A stretch of 63,140 bases of DNA from an uncultured Anaerolineales bacterium (GTDB taxonomy: Bacteria; Chloroflexota; Anaerolineae; Anaerolineales; UBA6663): contig CALFZO010000066.1 in assembly GCA_937952305.1 (NCBI GenBank), positions 1-63,140 on the forward strand, in the 5' to 3' direction. The first letter of the stretch is position 1. Each line of letters opens with the position of its first letter. The notes under the pieces are model-generated. The model was not told where the DNA came from. It did no database searches and worked only from the letters and a program-made list of their open reading frames with translations. Of the stretch, positions 43,168 to 51,127 are shown piece by piece. The translations under genes and the position numbers were made by a program.

Positions 43168-45132
43168 ATGCCTGACCCCGTCTGGCTTCACGCCCAAGCC
43201 CTGCTCTCACTGCGCCGCCTGCGCCCGCGGCTGGAAGCGCGTTACGCCGACCAGTGCGGCCCGGCGGCCTGGCACGCTTTCAGCCAGCGCCTGGACGCGC
43301 ACTTCCCGCGCCTGTTCGCGCTGCTGTTCGACCTGTACGGGCAGCGCTACGACTTCTTCTATCACCTCGAACAGGTCTTAGACACGGCCGCCGAAGCCTG
43401 GCTGGCGCGCCCGGCCGATCTGCGCGCGCTGGACGCCGCGCGTGAGGCCGACCCCGCCTGGTTTCACAGCCACCACATGCTGGGCGGCGTCTGCTACGTG
43501 GACCTGTTTGCCGGCGACCTGCAAGGCGTGCGCGCCAAGATCCCGTACTTCCAGGAGCTCGGCCTGACCTATCTGCACCTGATGCCGCTCTTCCAGGTGC
43601 CGGCCGGCAACAGCGACGGCGGCTACGCCGTCAGCAGCTATCGCGAGGTCCACCCCCCGCTCGGCACCATGGCCGAACTGCGCGCCCTGGCCGCCGACCT
43701 GCGCGCGCACGGCATCAGCCTGGTGGTGGATTTTGTCTTCAACCACACCGCCGATGACCACACCTGGGCCGTCCAAGCCCGGGCCGGCGACCCGGACTAC
43801 CGCGACTTCTACTTCCTGTTCCCGGACCGGACGATGCCGGACGCGTACGAACGGCATCTGCGCGAGATCTTTCCGGACGAGCATCCCGGCGCGTTCACGT
43901 TCCTGCCCGACAGCGGCCACTGGGTGTGGACGACCTTCCATTCGTTCCAATGGGACCTGAACTATGCCAACCCGGCCGTGTTCACGGCCATGGCCGGCGA
44001 GATGCTGTTCCTGGCCAACGCCGGCGTGGAAGTGCTGCGCATGGATGCCGTCGCCTTTATCTGGAAGCAGCTCGGCACCCACTGCGAGAATCTGCCGCAG
44101 GCGCACCAGCTGCTGCAGGCTTACAACGCCCTGGCCCGCCTGGCCGCGCCGGCGCTGCTGTTCAAATCCGAGGCCATCGTCCACCCGGATGAAGTGGTGA
44201 AGTACATCCGCCCGGACGAGTGCCAGTTGTCCTACAACCCGCTGCTGATGGCGCTGCTGTGGAACTCGCTGGCGACGCGCAAGGTGCGCCTGCTCTCCCA
44301 GGCCATGCGCCAGCGTTTCGCCATCGACCCGAGCTGCGCCTGGGTCAACTACGTGCGCGTGCACGACGACATCGGCTGGACGTTCTCAGACGAGGACGCC
44401 GCCCTGTTGGGCGTGAAGGGCTACGACCATCGCCAGTTCCTCAACCGGTTCTACACCGGGCGCTTCGAGGGCAGCTTCGCGCGCGGCCTGCCCTTCCAGG
44501 AGAACCCCAAGACCGGCGATTGCCGCATCTCGGGCACCTGCGCCTCGCTGGCCGGCGTCGAGCAGGCCCTGGACGTGCTCGCGAACCCGGCGACCCGCGC
44601 CAACGGCGAAATCCTGCTGGAGCACGCCCTCCGCCGGATCCTGCTCGTCCACGGCGTCATCCTGGCCATCGGCGGCCTCCCCCTGCTCTACCTGGGCGAC
44701 GAGGTGGGCACGCTCAACGACTACAGCTACCGCGACGATCCGGCCAAGCACGACGACAGCCGTTGGGTGCACCGGCCCACGGCCGATTGGTCCCGGATCG
44801 CGCGGCGGGCCGACCCGGCGACGGTGGAGGGCCGCCTCTTCCGGGGGCTGCGCGCCTTGATCCAGATGCGCCAGCGCCTCCCCGCCCTCAGCGGCGGCGG
44901 GCTGGCGGTGCTGGATACCGGCAGCGATCACGTCTTCGGCTTCGCGCGCGGCGCCGGCCAGGATCGCGTGGTGGTCCTGGGGAATTTCAGCGAGCGGACA
45001 CAGACGATAGTTTGGGCCGGGCTGGGCGCGCCCGCGCCGCGCGTGGACTTGATCACGGGCCGGGCCGTGGAGCCGGCCGCCGGCCGGCTGGAACTCGGGC
45101 CCTACGAGCAGCTTTGGCTGGCGGTGAGGTAA
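43168..45132 (+). CDS. Amylosucrase (GH13)
   Basis: This 654-residue enzyme transfers glucose from sucrose to an alpha-1,4-glucan, releasing fructose. It has the long helical N-terminal domain of amylosucrases, then VDFVFNHTADDHTW, the nucleophile Asp in VLRMDAVAFIWKQLGTHCENLPQ near 292, the acid/base Glu in LFKSEAIVHPDEVVKY near 333, and YVRVHDDIGWTF near 397. The C-terminal GGLPLLYLGDEVG and DSRWVHRP are also characteristic. Activity on sucrose fits with the importer and fructokinase; no glycogen phosphorylase or branching enzyme is in the window. Confidence 0.94.
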   Translation: MPDPVWLHAQALLSLRRLRPRLEARYADQCGPAAWHAFSQRLDAHFPRLFALLFDLYGQRYDFFYHLEQVLDTAAEAWLARPADLRALDAAREADPAWFHSHHMLGGVCYVDLFAGDLQGVRAKIPYFQELGLTYLHLMPLFQVPAGNSDGGYAVSSYREVHPPLGTMAELRALAADLRAHGISLVVDFVFNHTADDHTWAVQARAGDPDYRDFYFLFPDRTMPDAYERHLREIFPDEHPGAFTFLPDSGHWVWTTFHSFQWDLNYANPAVFTAMAGEMLFLANAGVEVLRMDAVAFIWKQLGTHCENLPQAHQLLQAYNALARLAAPALLFKSEAIVHPDEVVKYIRPDECQLSYNPLLMALLWNSLATRKVRLLSQAMRQRFAIDPSCAWVNYVRVHDDIGWTFSDEDAALLGVKGYDHRQFLNRFYTGRFEGSFARGLPFQENPKTGDCRISGTCASLAGVEQALDVLANPATRANGEILLEHALRRILLVHGVILAIGGLPLLYLGDEVGTLNDYSYRDDPAKHDDSRWVHRPTADWSRIARRADPATVEGRLFRGLRALIQMRQRLPALSGGGLAVLDTGSDHVFGFARGAGQDRVVVLGNFSERTQTIVWAGLGAPAPRVDLITGRAVEPAAGRLELGPYEQLWLAVR

Positions 45133-45135
45133 GGC

Positions 45136-45810
45136 ATGCCGGACCGGCAGAAGTGGCGGCAGGCTGTCCAGGCAGAGTCACGCGTGCGGATGGACACGCT
45201 CTTCGCGCCGATCTACGACCAGAACTGGGGCGCTACTGTGGACGCCTCACACGGGCGCTGTGTGGCCCAGTTCATCGCGCTCTGCCCGCCCGGCGCCGCC
45301 GTGCTGGACGCGGCCTGCGGCACCGGCAAGTATTGGCCGCTGCTCCTGGCGGCCGGCCTGAACGTCAGCGGGATCGACCACTCGGCCGCGATGCTGCGCC
45401 AGGCCCAGAGCAAACATCCGACGGTGCCGGTCCGCCGGCTCGGTCTGCAGGAACTGGCCGACACCGCCGTCTATCACGGCCTGCTCTGTGTGGACGCGTT
45501 GGAGTCCGTCTTCCCGGAGGATTGGCCGCTGGTCCTGGCCAACTTCCGGCGCGCCTTGCGGCCCGGCGGCGCGCTCTATTGCACTGTGGAGCTGACTGAC
45601 CCCGGCGAACTGGAGCGGGCCTACCGCGCCGGCCAGGAGCTCGGCCTGCCGGTCCTGCCGGGCGAAGTCGCCCACCAGGGCGGCTACCACTTCTACCCGG
45701 AGCTGGACCAGGTGCGCGACTGGGTCAGCCAGGCCGGCTTCGGCCTGCTGGACGAGGCCGTCGGCGACGAGTATCACCACCTGTTGCTGACCGCCCTGGA
45801 CCACGCCTGA
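45136..45810 (+). CDS. Class I SAM-dependent methyltransferase
   Basis: In this 224-residue enzyme, motif I is VLDAACGTGKYWPLLLAAG near residue 55, followed by VSGIDHSAAMLRQA and the post-motif ALRPGGALYCTVEL. It follows amylosucrase by three bases, so it is co-transcribed with the sugar operon, but its target is not evident. The C-terminal half (YHFYPELDQVRDWVSQAGF) resembles small-molecule methyltransferases. Confidence 0.85.
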   Translation: MPDRQKWRQAVQAESRVRMDTLFAPIYDQNWGATVDASHGRCVAQFIALCPPGAAVLDAACGTGKYWPLLLAAGLNVSGIDHSAAMLRQAQSKHPTVPVRRLGLQELADTAVYHGLLCVDALESVFPEDWPLVLANFRRALRPGGALYCTVELTDPGELERAYRAGQELGLPVLPGEVAHQGGYHFYPELDQVRDWVSQAGFGLLDEAVGDEYHHLLLTALDHA

Positions 45811-45822
45811 GCGCGGCCGGCC

Positions 45823-46818
45823 CTAAGGGCTGGTGACGATTTCCACCCCGAGCGCGTCGATCACAAACTGGATTGGGTTGAGGATGGTGGTGGATGTGGA
45901 GCCGGCGTACAGCAGGCCGACCACGCGCTTCTGCATGTCCAGCACCGCCGAACCGGAGTCGCCGCCCTGGCTCATGGCGCCCGCCATCAATTGGCCCGTG
46001 AAGGTGGCCGTCGGGCCGCCGTAGTTTACGGTCACAGTCACGTCGATCTGCTGGACCGTGCCGGTGGTGTAGCCGGTGGTCCGGCCGGACTTCTGCAGCT
46101 GCGTGCCCAAGGTGGCTGTGCCCACACCGGCCGGCACGCCGATGTTCAGGATGTCCGCCAGCACCAGGTCCGGCGTGGTCGGCCGGGCCAGCGCGCAGTC
46201 CACCTTGTTGTCGCCGGGCGCGTTCTGCAGCTTCGGGCGCGGCGCAAACACCGACAGCAGCGACGACAGCGGCGAGCAGCCGTTGCCATTGCCGGGCGGC
46301 GCCTGGCCGTCGAACGCGATCGGCACGAACTCGGCCAGCGCGCCGATCTGGTCGGCGCTGGTGCCGCCGTCGGCGCGGCCCGGCTGCCAGACCGGGTCGC
46401 CCACCTGGGCATTGTTGCTGTTGGCCAGAACGTGGTTGTTGCTCAGGATCAGGCGCTCGCCGTTCTTGCTGACCAGGCAGCCAAAGGTGCCGGCCGTGAT
46501 CTGGAAATGCCCGATACTGATGCCCGGCCGGGCCGGGCGCATTTTGGCGCGCGGGTCCTGAAAGGCCACGATCTCGCCGGTCTCCACCACGTCAGTGCGG
46601 ATGCCGCCCACCGTTTGCGGGATGGCATCGGCCGCGCTCAGCTCCGCCAGCGGCACCTTGCGCCGGACTGAGACCACCACGGCCAGGTCCGTGGTCTGAA
46701 CGCCGCCCGTGATCTTGTAGCCGACGCCGACGGCCACTGTGTTGGGCCGTCCCCCCAGACTGGCCGCCGCCTCACGCTTCGCCTGCCGGACTGCCTCGAG
46801 ATCGTTCGCAGAAGCCAT
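45823..46818 (-). CDS. Trypsin-like peptidase-fold protein with N-terminal GVGxK-type domain
   Basis: This 331-residue protein has no signal peptide. Residues ~1-85 form a small domain (NTVAVGVGYKITGG ... LAVVVSVRRKVPLAEL ... IPQTVGGIRTDVVETGEI). From ~100 a chymotrypsin-like fold follows, with SNNHVLANSN (catalytic His) and VDCALARP (candidate Asp). GAMSQGGDSGSAV holds the catalytic Ser. A full triad is thus plausible. ATG 46818 is preferred because AGGAGAGAGG lies upstream. It is probably cytosolic. The adjacent upstream gene encodes a free copy of the N-terminal domain. Confidence 0.8.
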   Translation of the reverse strand: MASANDLEAVRQAKREAAASLGGRPNTVAVGVGYKITGGVQTTDLAVVVSVRRKVPLAELSAADAIPQTVGGIRTDVVETGEIVAFQDPRAKMRPARPGISIGHFQITAGTFGCLVSKNGERLILSNNHVLANSNNAQVGDPVWQPGRADGGTSADQIGALAEFVPIAFDGQAPPGNGNGCSPLSSLLSVFAPRPKLQNAPGDNKVDCALARPTTPDLVLADILNIGVPAGVGTATLGTQLQKSGRTTGYTTGTVQQIDVTVTVNYGGPTATFTGQLMAGAMSQGGDSGSAVLDMQKRVVGLLYAGSTSTTILNPIQFVIDALGVEIVTSP

Positions 46819-46849
46819 CGTCCTCTCTCCTGGTGATATCGAATGCCGT

Positions 46850-47116
46850 TTACGAGAGCGCGCTGATTTCGCCGGTGGCGACGACATCCACGGGCACGCC
46901 TTCCAGGCGGCTGGGGATCACGTCGCTGGGCGCCAGGCGCGCGGCGGGGAGTTTCGCTTTCACCGAGACTACGATGCAGATTTCGTCGGTGGGCACGCCG
47001 CCGCGCACACGCCGGCCGACCCCGACGGCCACCACGTTGGCCTTGCCCCGCAGGGTTTTTTCGTGCCGGCGCTTGACGTCCAGCGCGCGTTGAACAGCGG
47101 CCTCGTCCATGGTCAT
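46850..47116 (-). CDS. Free-standing copy of the protease N-terminal domain
   Basis: This 88-residue protein aligns from end to end with residues ~5-83 of the trypsin-like protein encoded 31 bp downstream. Shared points are VVAVGVGRRVRGGVPT / TVAVGVGYKITGGVQT, IVVSVKAKLPAARL / VVVSVRRKVPLAEL, and DVIPSRLEGVPVDVVATGEI / DAIPQTVGGIRTDVVETGEI. It may act as a detached inhibitor, chaperone or decoy of the protease, or be a duplication remnant. No clear ribosome binding site precedes either ATG (47116 or 47110). Confidence 0.72.
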   Translation of the reverse strand: MTMDEAAVQRALDVKRRHEKTLRGKANVVAVGVGRRVRGGVPTDEICIVVSVKAKLPAARLAPSDVIPSRLEGVPVDVVATGEISALS

Positions 47117-47216
47117 AGATTGAGTTCAGAGGAGACGCCGTTATCCTACGCCCAAATATGACCAAGGGCAACCATGAAATTATGGAAAGCCCGCGTCTTG
47201 GTTTATGCGGTTCGGG

Positions 47217-47906
47217 TCAGGAGGCGGGGTCTGACGGGACGCCTGGTGGGGCGCCTGAGGTTGCCTGCGGGGCGCGGCCCGAGGGCGAGCGCAGGCGGGC
47301 CAGCCGCCGGCGCACAGCCGGAAGTCGCGCCAGGAGGAGCACGCCCAGCACAGCGCCGTACGCCAGCGGCTCGCGGATATCGGCTTTCACCAGCCAGACA
47401 AAGTGGACCACGGCCAGGGCCGCGGCCAGGTAGACCAGGCGGTGCAGTTGTTTCCAGACCTTGCCCAAACGCTGCTGCCAGCCGCGCGTGGACGTGAGCG
47501 CCAGCGGCAGCAGGATCAGGAAAGCCGCCAGGCCCACCAGCGCGTAACGCTTCTCAAAGATCGCTTCAGACAACAACCCCACGTCAAAACCGTAGTCCAG
47601 GCCGACGAAGATCAACAGGTGCGCGGTGGCATAAAAGAACGCATACAGGCCCAGCCACTTGCGCAGCGGCAGCGCCCAGCGCCAGCCGAACAGGGTGTTG
47701 GCGGGCGTGACCGCCAACGACAGCAGCAGGAAGATCAGGGCCGGCAGTCCGGTCCCAAAGGTCAGATCCTGGATCGGGTTGACCGCGTTGGGGTTGCCGA
47801 ACGTGCTCAGCAGGACGCGGCCCAGCGGGACCCAGGCCGCGAGGTGCGTGGCGATCAGCAGCCAGTTGCGCGGGCGGCGCGGCAATGCGGCCGGCGGGGT
47901 AGTCAC
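47217..47906 (-). CDS. msrQ: MsrQ heme-binding membrane subunit of the methionine sulfoxide reductase
   Basis: This 229-residue membrane protein has six helices and belongs to the ferric reductase-like YedZ/MsrQ family. Visible are PIQDLTFGTGLPALIFLLLSL, LGLYAFFYATAHLLIF (heme His), RLGKVWKQLHRLVYLAAALAVVHFVWL (two further His). It passes electrons from the cytoplasm to MsrP. The tail after ~200 is basic and Pro-rich. It lies seven bases downstream of msrP. Confidence 0.93.
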   Translation of the reverse strand: MTTPPAALPRRPRNWLLIATHLAAWVPLGRVLLSTFGNPNAVNPIQDLTFGTGLPALIFLLLSLAVTPANTLFGWRWALPLRKWLGLYAFFYATAHLLIFVGLDYGFDVGLLSEAIFEKRYALVGLAAFLILLPLALTSTRGWQQRLGKVWKQLHRLVYLAAALAVVHFVWLVKADIREPLAYGAVLGVLLLARLPAVRRRLARLRSPSGRAPQATSGAPPGVPSDPAS

Positions 47907-47913
47907 GGCTGGC

Positions 47914-48897
47914 TCAATACTCGCTGCGCAGGTCCAGGCCCGCGTACAGGTCAGCCACCTGCTCCGCGTAGCCGTTGAACATCAGCGTGTTACGCCGGCC
48001 GAACTCGCCGATGCGGCGCTCGCTGGCCTGGGACCAGCGCGGGTGATCCACCTCCGGGTTGACGTTGGAGTAGAACCCGTACTCGTGCGGCGCGGCCGTG
48101 TTCCAGAGGGTGTTCGGGCGGGTGTCGGTCAGTTCGATCTTGACGATGGACTTGATGCTCTTGAACCCGTACTTCCACGGCACCACCAACCGGATCGGCG
48201 CGCCGTTCTGCGGCGGTAGCGGCTGGCCGTACACGCCGGTGGCCAGCGTCGCCAGAGGATTCATGGCCTCGTCCAGGCGCAGGCCCTCGGTGTAAGGCCA
48301 GTCGTACCACGGACTGCTCAAGCCCGGCATCTGCTCCCGGTCAAGGAGCGTGGTGAATTTGACGTACCGCGCGTCGGCGGTGGGTTCGACCTGCTTGAGA
48401 ATCTCGGCCAGCGAGAAGCCCTGCCAGGGGATGACCATGGACCAGCCTTCGACGCAGCGCAGCCGGTAGATGCGCTCCTCAGACGGGAAGCCAGCCAGCA
48501 GATCCTCCAGGCCATACGTCTTGGGCGTCCGCACCAGGCCGCCCACTTCCACCGTCCACGGGTCGGTCCGGAAGCCCTTGGCCAGTGACGCCACGGCCTG
48601 CTTGTCGGTGGAGAATTCGTAGAAGTTGTTGTAGCCGGTGATCGCCTCGTAGGAGGTGGCGGGATCACCCAGTTCGTCCGTGGGCGCCGCGCCGGCCGTG
48701 GTCGCGCTCGGGTTCGGCGAACTGGCACCGGCCTCAGTCGGCGCAGTCTTCGGCGTGGCCGCCGCCGGCGCGCAGGCCGCCAGCAGGGCCGAACCGGCCG
48801 CCAGCGCGCCTAACTGCAGGAAGCCCCGGCGCGACGGTCGGCGCGGGCGCGAACGGTAAACGTGCTCGGGCGTGATTTCGGAAGGTCGGATTTTCAT
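47914..48897 (-). CDS. msrP: MsrP molybdopterin methionine sulfoxide reductase subunit
   Basis: This 327-residue Tat-exported molybdoenzyme repairs oxidised Met in extracytoplasmic proteins. The Tat signal is SRRGFLQLGALAAGSALLAAC, with an additional lipobox-like LLAAC, so it may be lipid-anchored. A Pro/Thr linker follows, then ITGYNNFYEFSTDKQAV, WTVEVGGLV and RLRCVEGWSMVIPWQGFSL, whose Cys ligates molybdenum. NPEVDHPRWSQA near the C-terminus is typical. ATG 48897 is preferred to a GTG at 48909. It depends on TatC, encoded at 142-1149. Confidence 0.93.
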   Translation of the reverse strand: MKIRPSEITPEHVYRSRPRRPSRRGFLQLGALAAGSALLAACAPAAATPKTAPTEAGASSPNPSATTAGAAPTDELGDPATSYEAITGYNNFYEFSTDKQAVASLAKGFRTDPWTVEVGGLVRTPKTYGLEDLLAGFPSEERIYRLRCVEGWSMVIPWQGFSLAEILKQVEPTADARYVKFTTLLDREQMPGLSSPWYDWPYTEGLRLDEAMNPLATLATGVYGQPLPPQNGAPIRLVVPWKYGFKSIKSIVKIELTDTRPNTLWNTAAPHEYGFYSNVNPEVDHPRWSQASERRIGEFGRRNTLMFNGYAEQVADLYAGLDLRSEY

Positions 48898-48961
48898 AGC
48901 GTCGCTCACTCTTGGCAGCCGATGACGGCGGTAATTGTATCGCTGTGTCGCCCAGCCCGGC

Positions 48962-49513
48962 TCACGGACCGGGCTCAGCCAGCAGGGCCTGGATGGCGGC
49001 CTCGGTTTCGGCGGAGTTGCCTTCGCCGATGTGGCGGTAGCGCAGGTCGCCGCGCTTGTCGATCAGGTACAGGGTCGGCCAGTAACGCGTCTGGTAGGCC
49101 GTCCAGGTAGAGCCGTCGTTGTCCTGGGCCACGGGGTAAGGCACCTCCAGGCGCCGCACGGCCTCGCGCAGGTTGTCCAACTCTTTTTCGTACTCAAACT
49201 CCGGGTAGTGATTGCCGATGATGACCAGGCCCTGACCGGCGTATTGCGTATGCCATCCCCTCAACGAGGGGATCACGTTGCGGCAGTTAATTCAGCCGAA
49301 CGTCCACATGTCGATCAGGACCACCCGGCCGCGCAGATCGGCCAGCCGCAGCGGCTGATCCGTGTTCAGCCAGACGGTATTGGTGAGTTCGGGCGCGGGT
49401 CCGTAGTTGGGCAAGCCCGCCTCCGGCGGGGCGCTGGCCGGCAGCGCTGTCCCCGATGTGCACGCGGCCAGCAATCCGACAAAGCACAGCAGCCAAAGTT
49501 TATCGGCGTTCAT
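48962..49513 (-). CDS. Thioredoxin-like lipoprotein, predicted selenoprotein (UxxC, in-frame TGA)
   Basis: Read through TGA at 49294-49292, this is one 183-residue protein. It has a lipoprotein signal (LCFVGLLAAC, Cys 18), a short linker, then a TlpA/thioredoxin fold: LADLRGRVVLIDMWTFG, the TGA as residue 74, INCRNVIPSL, GLVIIGNHYPEFEYEKEL, the cis-Pro strand TRYWPTLYLIDKRGDL and a final helix. Homologues have WTFGCINC here, so the TGA replaces exactly the first Cys of the active site. A hairpin 18 nt downstream (49255-49273) resembles a bacterial SECIS. Alternatives are a nonsense mutation or a base error turning TGC/TGT into TGA. It lies between msrP and ccdA on the same strand. Confidence 0.75.
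49255..49273 (-). promoter_or_regulatory. SECIS-like hairpin downstream of the in-frame TGA
   Basis: On the minus strand ATCCCCTC pairs fully with GAGGGGAT around a GTT loop. The stem begins 18 nt and the apical loop 26 nt after the TGA, within the usual bacterial SECIS window, and the first loop base is G as expected. It lies within the coding region (codons for VIPSLRGW), as bacterial SECIS elements do. Confidence 0.6.
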
Positions 49514-49527
49514 GACAGGGACTCGGG

Positions 49528-50202
49528 TCAACCCAGGTACGTTACGATCAGCGCCCAGTTCGCCCACAGGTCGTAGGCGCCGACCGCGATCAGCAACAGG
49601 CCGCCGAGGACGTTGACGGCCCGGGCGTGGCGCGCGAAGAAGCGCGTCAGCGCGCGTTGGGCGGCGCCGGACAACAGCGAGAGCACCAGCAGCGGCAGCC
49701 CAAAGCCCAGGCCGAACCACAGGAAGACGCTCAGCCGGCTCACCGCCTCAGCCGCCGTGATGGACAGCGCGAACACGCTCACCACCAGCGGACCCGAGCA
49801 CGGCAGGGCGATCGGGCCGTACAGCAGGCCATACACGAAGGCGTTGACGTACGGGTTCGCCAGCACCGGCCCGCGCAGTTGCGGCAGGTTCTTGAAAACG
49901 TTGACGTCGGCCAGCAGCAGCGCGCCCAGCCCGATGATGACCACGTCGGCCAGCGGGATCACCACGGCCAGCGCGCGGCCAACGGAGATCGACAGGACCG
50001 CGATCAGCAGGCCCAGCGCCAGCATCATCGCCAGCACGCCGGCCAGCACGAACACGCCCAGGAAGTAGCGCCCCACCGGGCGTCCGGAGGCCGGGCCGCC
50101 GCTCAGGTAGGCCAGGAAGCCCGGGTAGAGCGGCAGCACACACGGGCTCGTCATCGCCAGGAGGCCGAGCGAAAAGGAAGTGAGGGCGGCGTCGGGGGTC
50201 AT
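49528..50202 (-). CDS. ccdA: CcdA/DsbD-type thiol-disulfide membrane transporter
   Basis: This 224-residue protein has six helices and moves reducing equivalents from cytoplasmic thioredoxin to extracytoplasmic thiol proteins. The two redox Cys are visible in AMTSPCVLPLYPGFLAYLSGG (residue ~20) and PIALPCSGPLVVSVFAL (residue ~135), in the two halves. Its likely clients are the UxxC lipoprotein just downstream and the CxxC lipoprotein upstream. Spacing is 14 bp to the former and 18 bp to the latter. Confidence 0.93.
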   Translation of the reverse strand: MTPDAALTSFSLGLLAMTSPCVLPLYPGFLAYLSGGPASGRPVGRYFLGVFVLAGVLAMMLALGLLIAVLSISVGRALAVVIPLADVVIIGLGALLLADVNVFKNLPQLRGPVLANPYVNAFVYGLLYGPIALPCSGPLVVSVFALSITAAEAVSRLSVFLWFGLGFGLPLLVLSLLSGAAQRALTRFFARHARAVNVLGGLLLIAVGAYDLWANWALIVTYLG

Positions 50203-50220
50203 GAGCGGAGGGCCAGGCCT

Positions 50221-50955
50221 TTACAACGACTCGTTGAGGAGCGGCGCCAGGGCGTCCTGGAGGTCGGCCGCGCTCTTGAGGCCAAAGGGCAGGACGTGCA
50301 CGGCGCCGTGGCGGTCGACGATCAACATTGGCGTGGAGGGCGGGTTCAGGAACTGGTCGCCGTACAGGGCCGCAATCTCGCGCGCCACCGCGGCCGGTGC
50401 CACGGCATAGCGCCAATCGAAGCCGTTCTGCGCCGTGTGATTACGCAGAATGTCGGCGGTCTCGTTCGGGTCGATGTTCAGGCCCACGCTCACGAAATCG
50501 TCGCGCTCACCGAGAGCGGCGTGCAGCGCCTGCACCTGGCGTTGCTGCTCCAGGCACTTGGGACACCACACCGCCAGCGTCTCCACGAGGACCACCTTGC
50601 CCTGGAAGTCCGCCAGCGTGAAGGTGGCGCCAGAGTTGACGTCCGTCAGCGCCGCGCCGAACCAGGCCGGCGCCTCCAGCATGGCGTCGCCCATGGCCTC
50701 GGGCGTCTTCTCCATCATCGCGTCGCCCATCGCCTCGGGCGTCTTCTCCATCATCGCGTCGCCCATGGCCTCGGGCGTCTTCTCCATCATCGCGTCGCCC
50801 ATGGCCTCGGGCGTTTTCTCCATCATCGCGTCGCCCATGGCCTCGGGCGTTTTCTCCATCATCGCGTCGCCGGTCGGCGTCGCGGTCGCCGCCGGGGCGC
50901 AAGCCGCCAGCAACAGCGCCAGAACAACGGTGAGGCCGCTCAATGTACGGGTCAT
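50221..50955 (-). CDS. TlpA-like thiol-disulfide lipoprotein with a tandem-repeat linker
   Basis: This 244-residue protein has signal MTRTLSGLTVVLALLLAAC (Cys 19), then five perfect copies of the 12-residue MMEKTPEAMGDA (about residues 32-91), rich in Met and Glu. A thioredoxin-like domain follows: TFTLADFQGKVVLVETLAVWCPKCLEQQ with the CxxC at ~131-134, VSVGLNIDPNETADILRNH and PPSTPMLIVDRHGAVH with cis-Pro. The repeats separate the domain from the membrane. It heads the redox operon; AAAGGAGTT precedes the ATG. Confidence 0.9.
   Translation of the reverse strand: MTRTLSGLTVVLALLLAACAPAATATPTGDAMMEKTPEAMGDAMMEKTPEAMGDAMMEKTPEAMGDAMMEKTPEAMGDAMMEKTPEAMGDAMLEAPAWFGAALTDVNSGATFTLADFQGKVVLVETLAVWCPKCLEQQRQVQALHAALGERDDFVSVGLNIDPNETADILRNHTAQNGFDWRYAVAPAAVAREIAALYGDQFLNPPSTPMLIVDRHGAVHVLPFGLKSAADLQDALAPLLNESL
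50684..50871 (-). repeat. 36-bp in-frame tandem repeat
   Basis: Five 36-bp units (50684-50863) and the start of a sixth (50864-50871) encode MMEKTPEAMGDA repeats. DNA units differ at only one or two positions, such as GTC/GTT in the middle, indicating recent expansion or gene conversion. Copy number probably varies between strains. Confidence 0.9.
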
Positions 50956-51004
50956 CGGAACTCCTTTTGAACCAGGGTAGCTGTGCCTATAATGGCCGGG
51001 GTGG

Positions 51005-51090
51005 CTTAAGCCGGCCTTGCGCGCAGCTTACAAAACCCTTACGGTCAGACGGGGCGCCGTAAGTCTTTTGTAAGGGCGAGCCGGTATAAC
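51005..51090 (+). promoter_or_regulatory. Phased CTTAC operator array and promoter of the OmpR-type system
   Basis: CTTAA (51005), CTTGC (51016), CTTAC (51027) and CTTAC (51038) lie exactly 11 bp apart. The inverted partners GTAAG at 51059 and 51070 are also 11 bp apart. Arms 51027-51044 and 51057-51074 match at 16 of 18 positions as an inverted repeat. TATAAC (51085-51090) is a -10 without a -35, as in activator-dependent promoters. Another TATAAT lies at 50988-50993. One-helical-turn repeats are the hallmark of OmpR/PhoB binding. Confidence 0.65.
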
Positions 51091-51127
51091 AGTGGGGCGG
51101 GCCCAGCGGCCCGCCGATGGGAGCAGC

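Noticed and set aside
49292..49294. In-frame TGA as ordinary pseudogene decay
   Set aside because: It falls exactly on the first active-site Cys codon, a SECIS-like hairpin follows at a suitable distance and the downstream part is otherwise intact. Not excluded, but less likely than selenocysteine.
50684..50871. Regular repeats that could suggest a CRISPR array
   Set aside because: The units are contiguous without spacers, 36 bp long and in frame within a lipoprotein gene.
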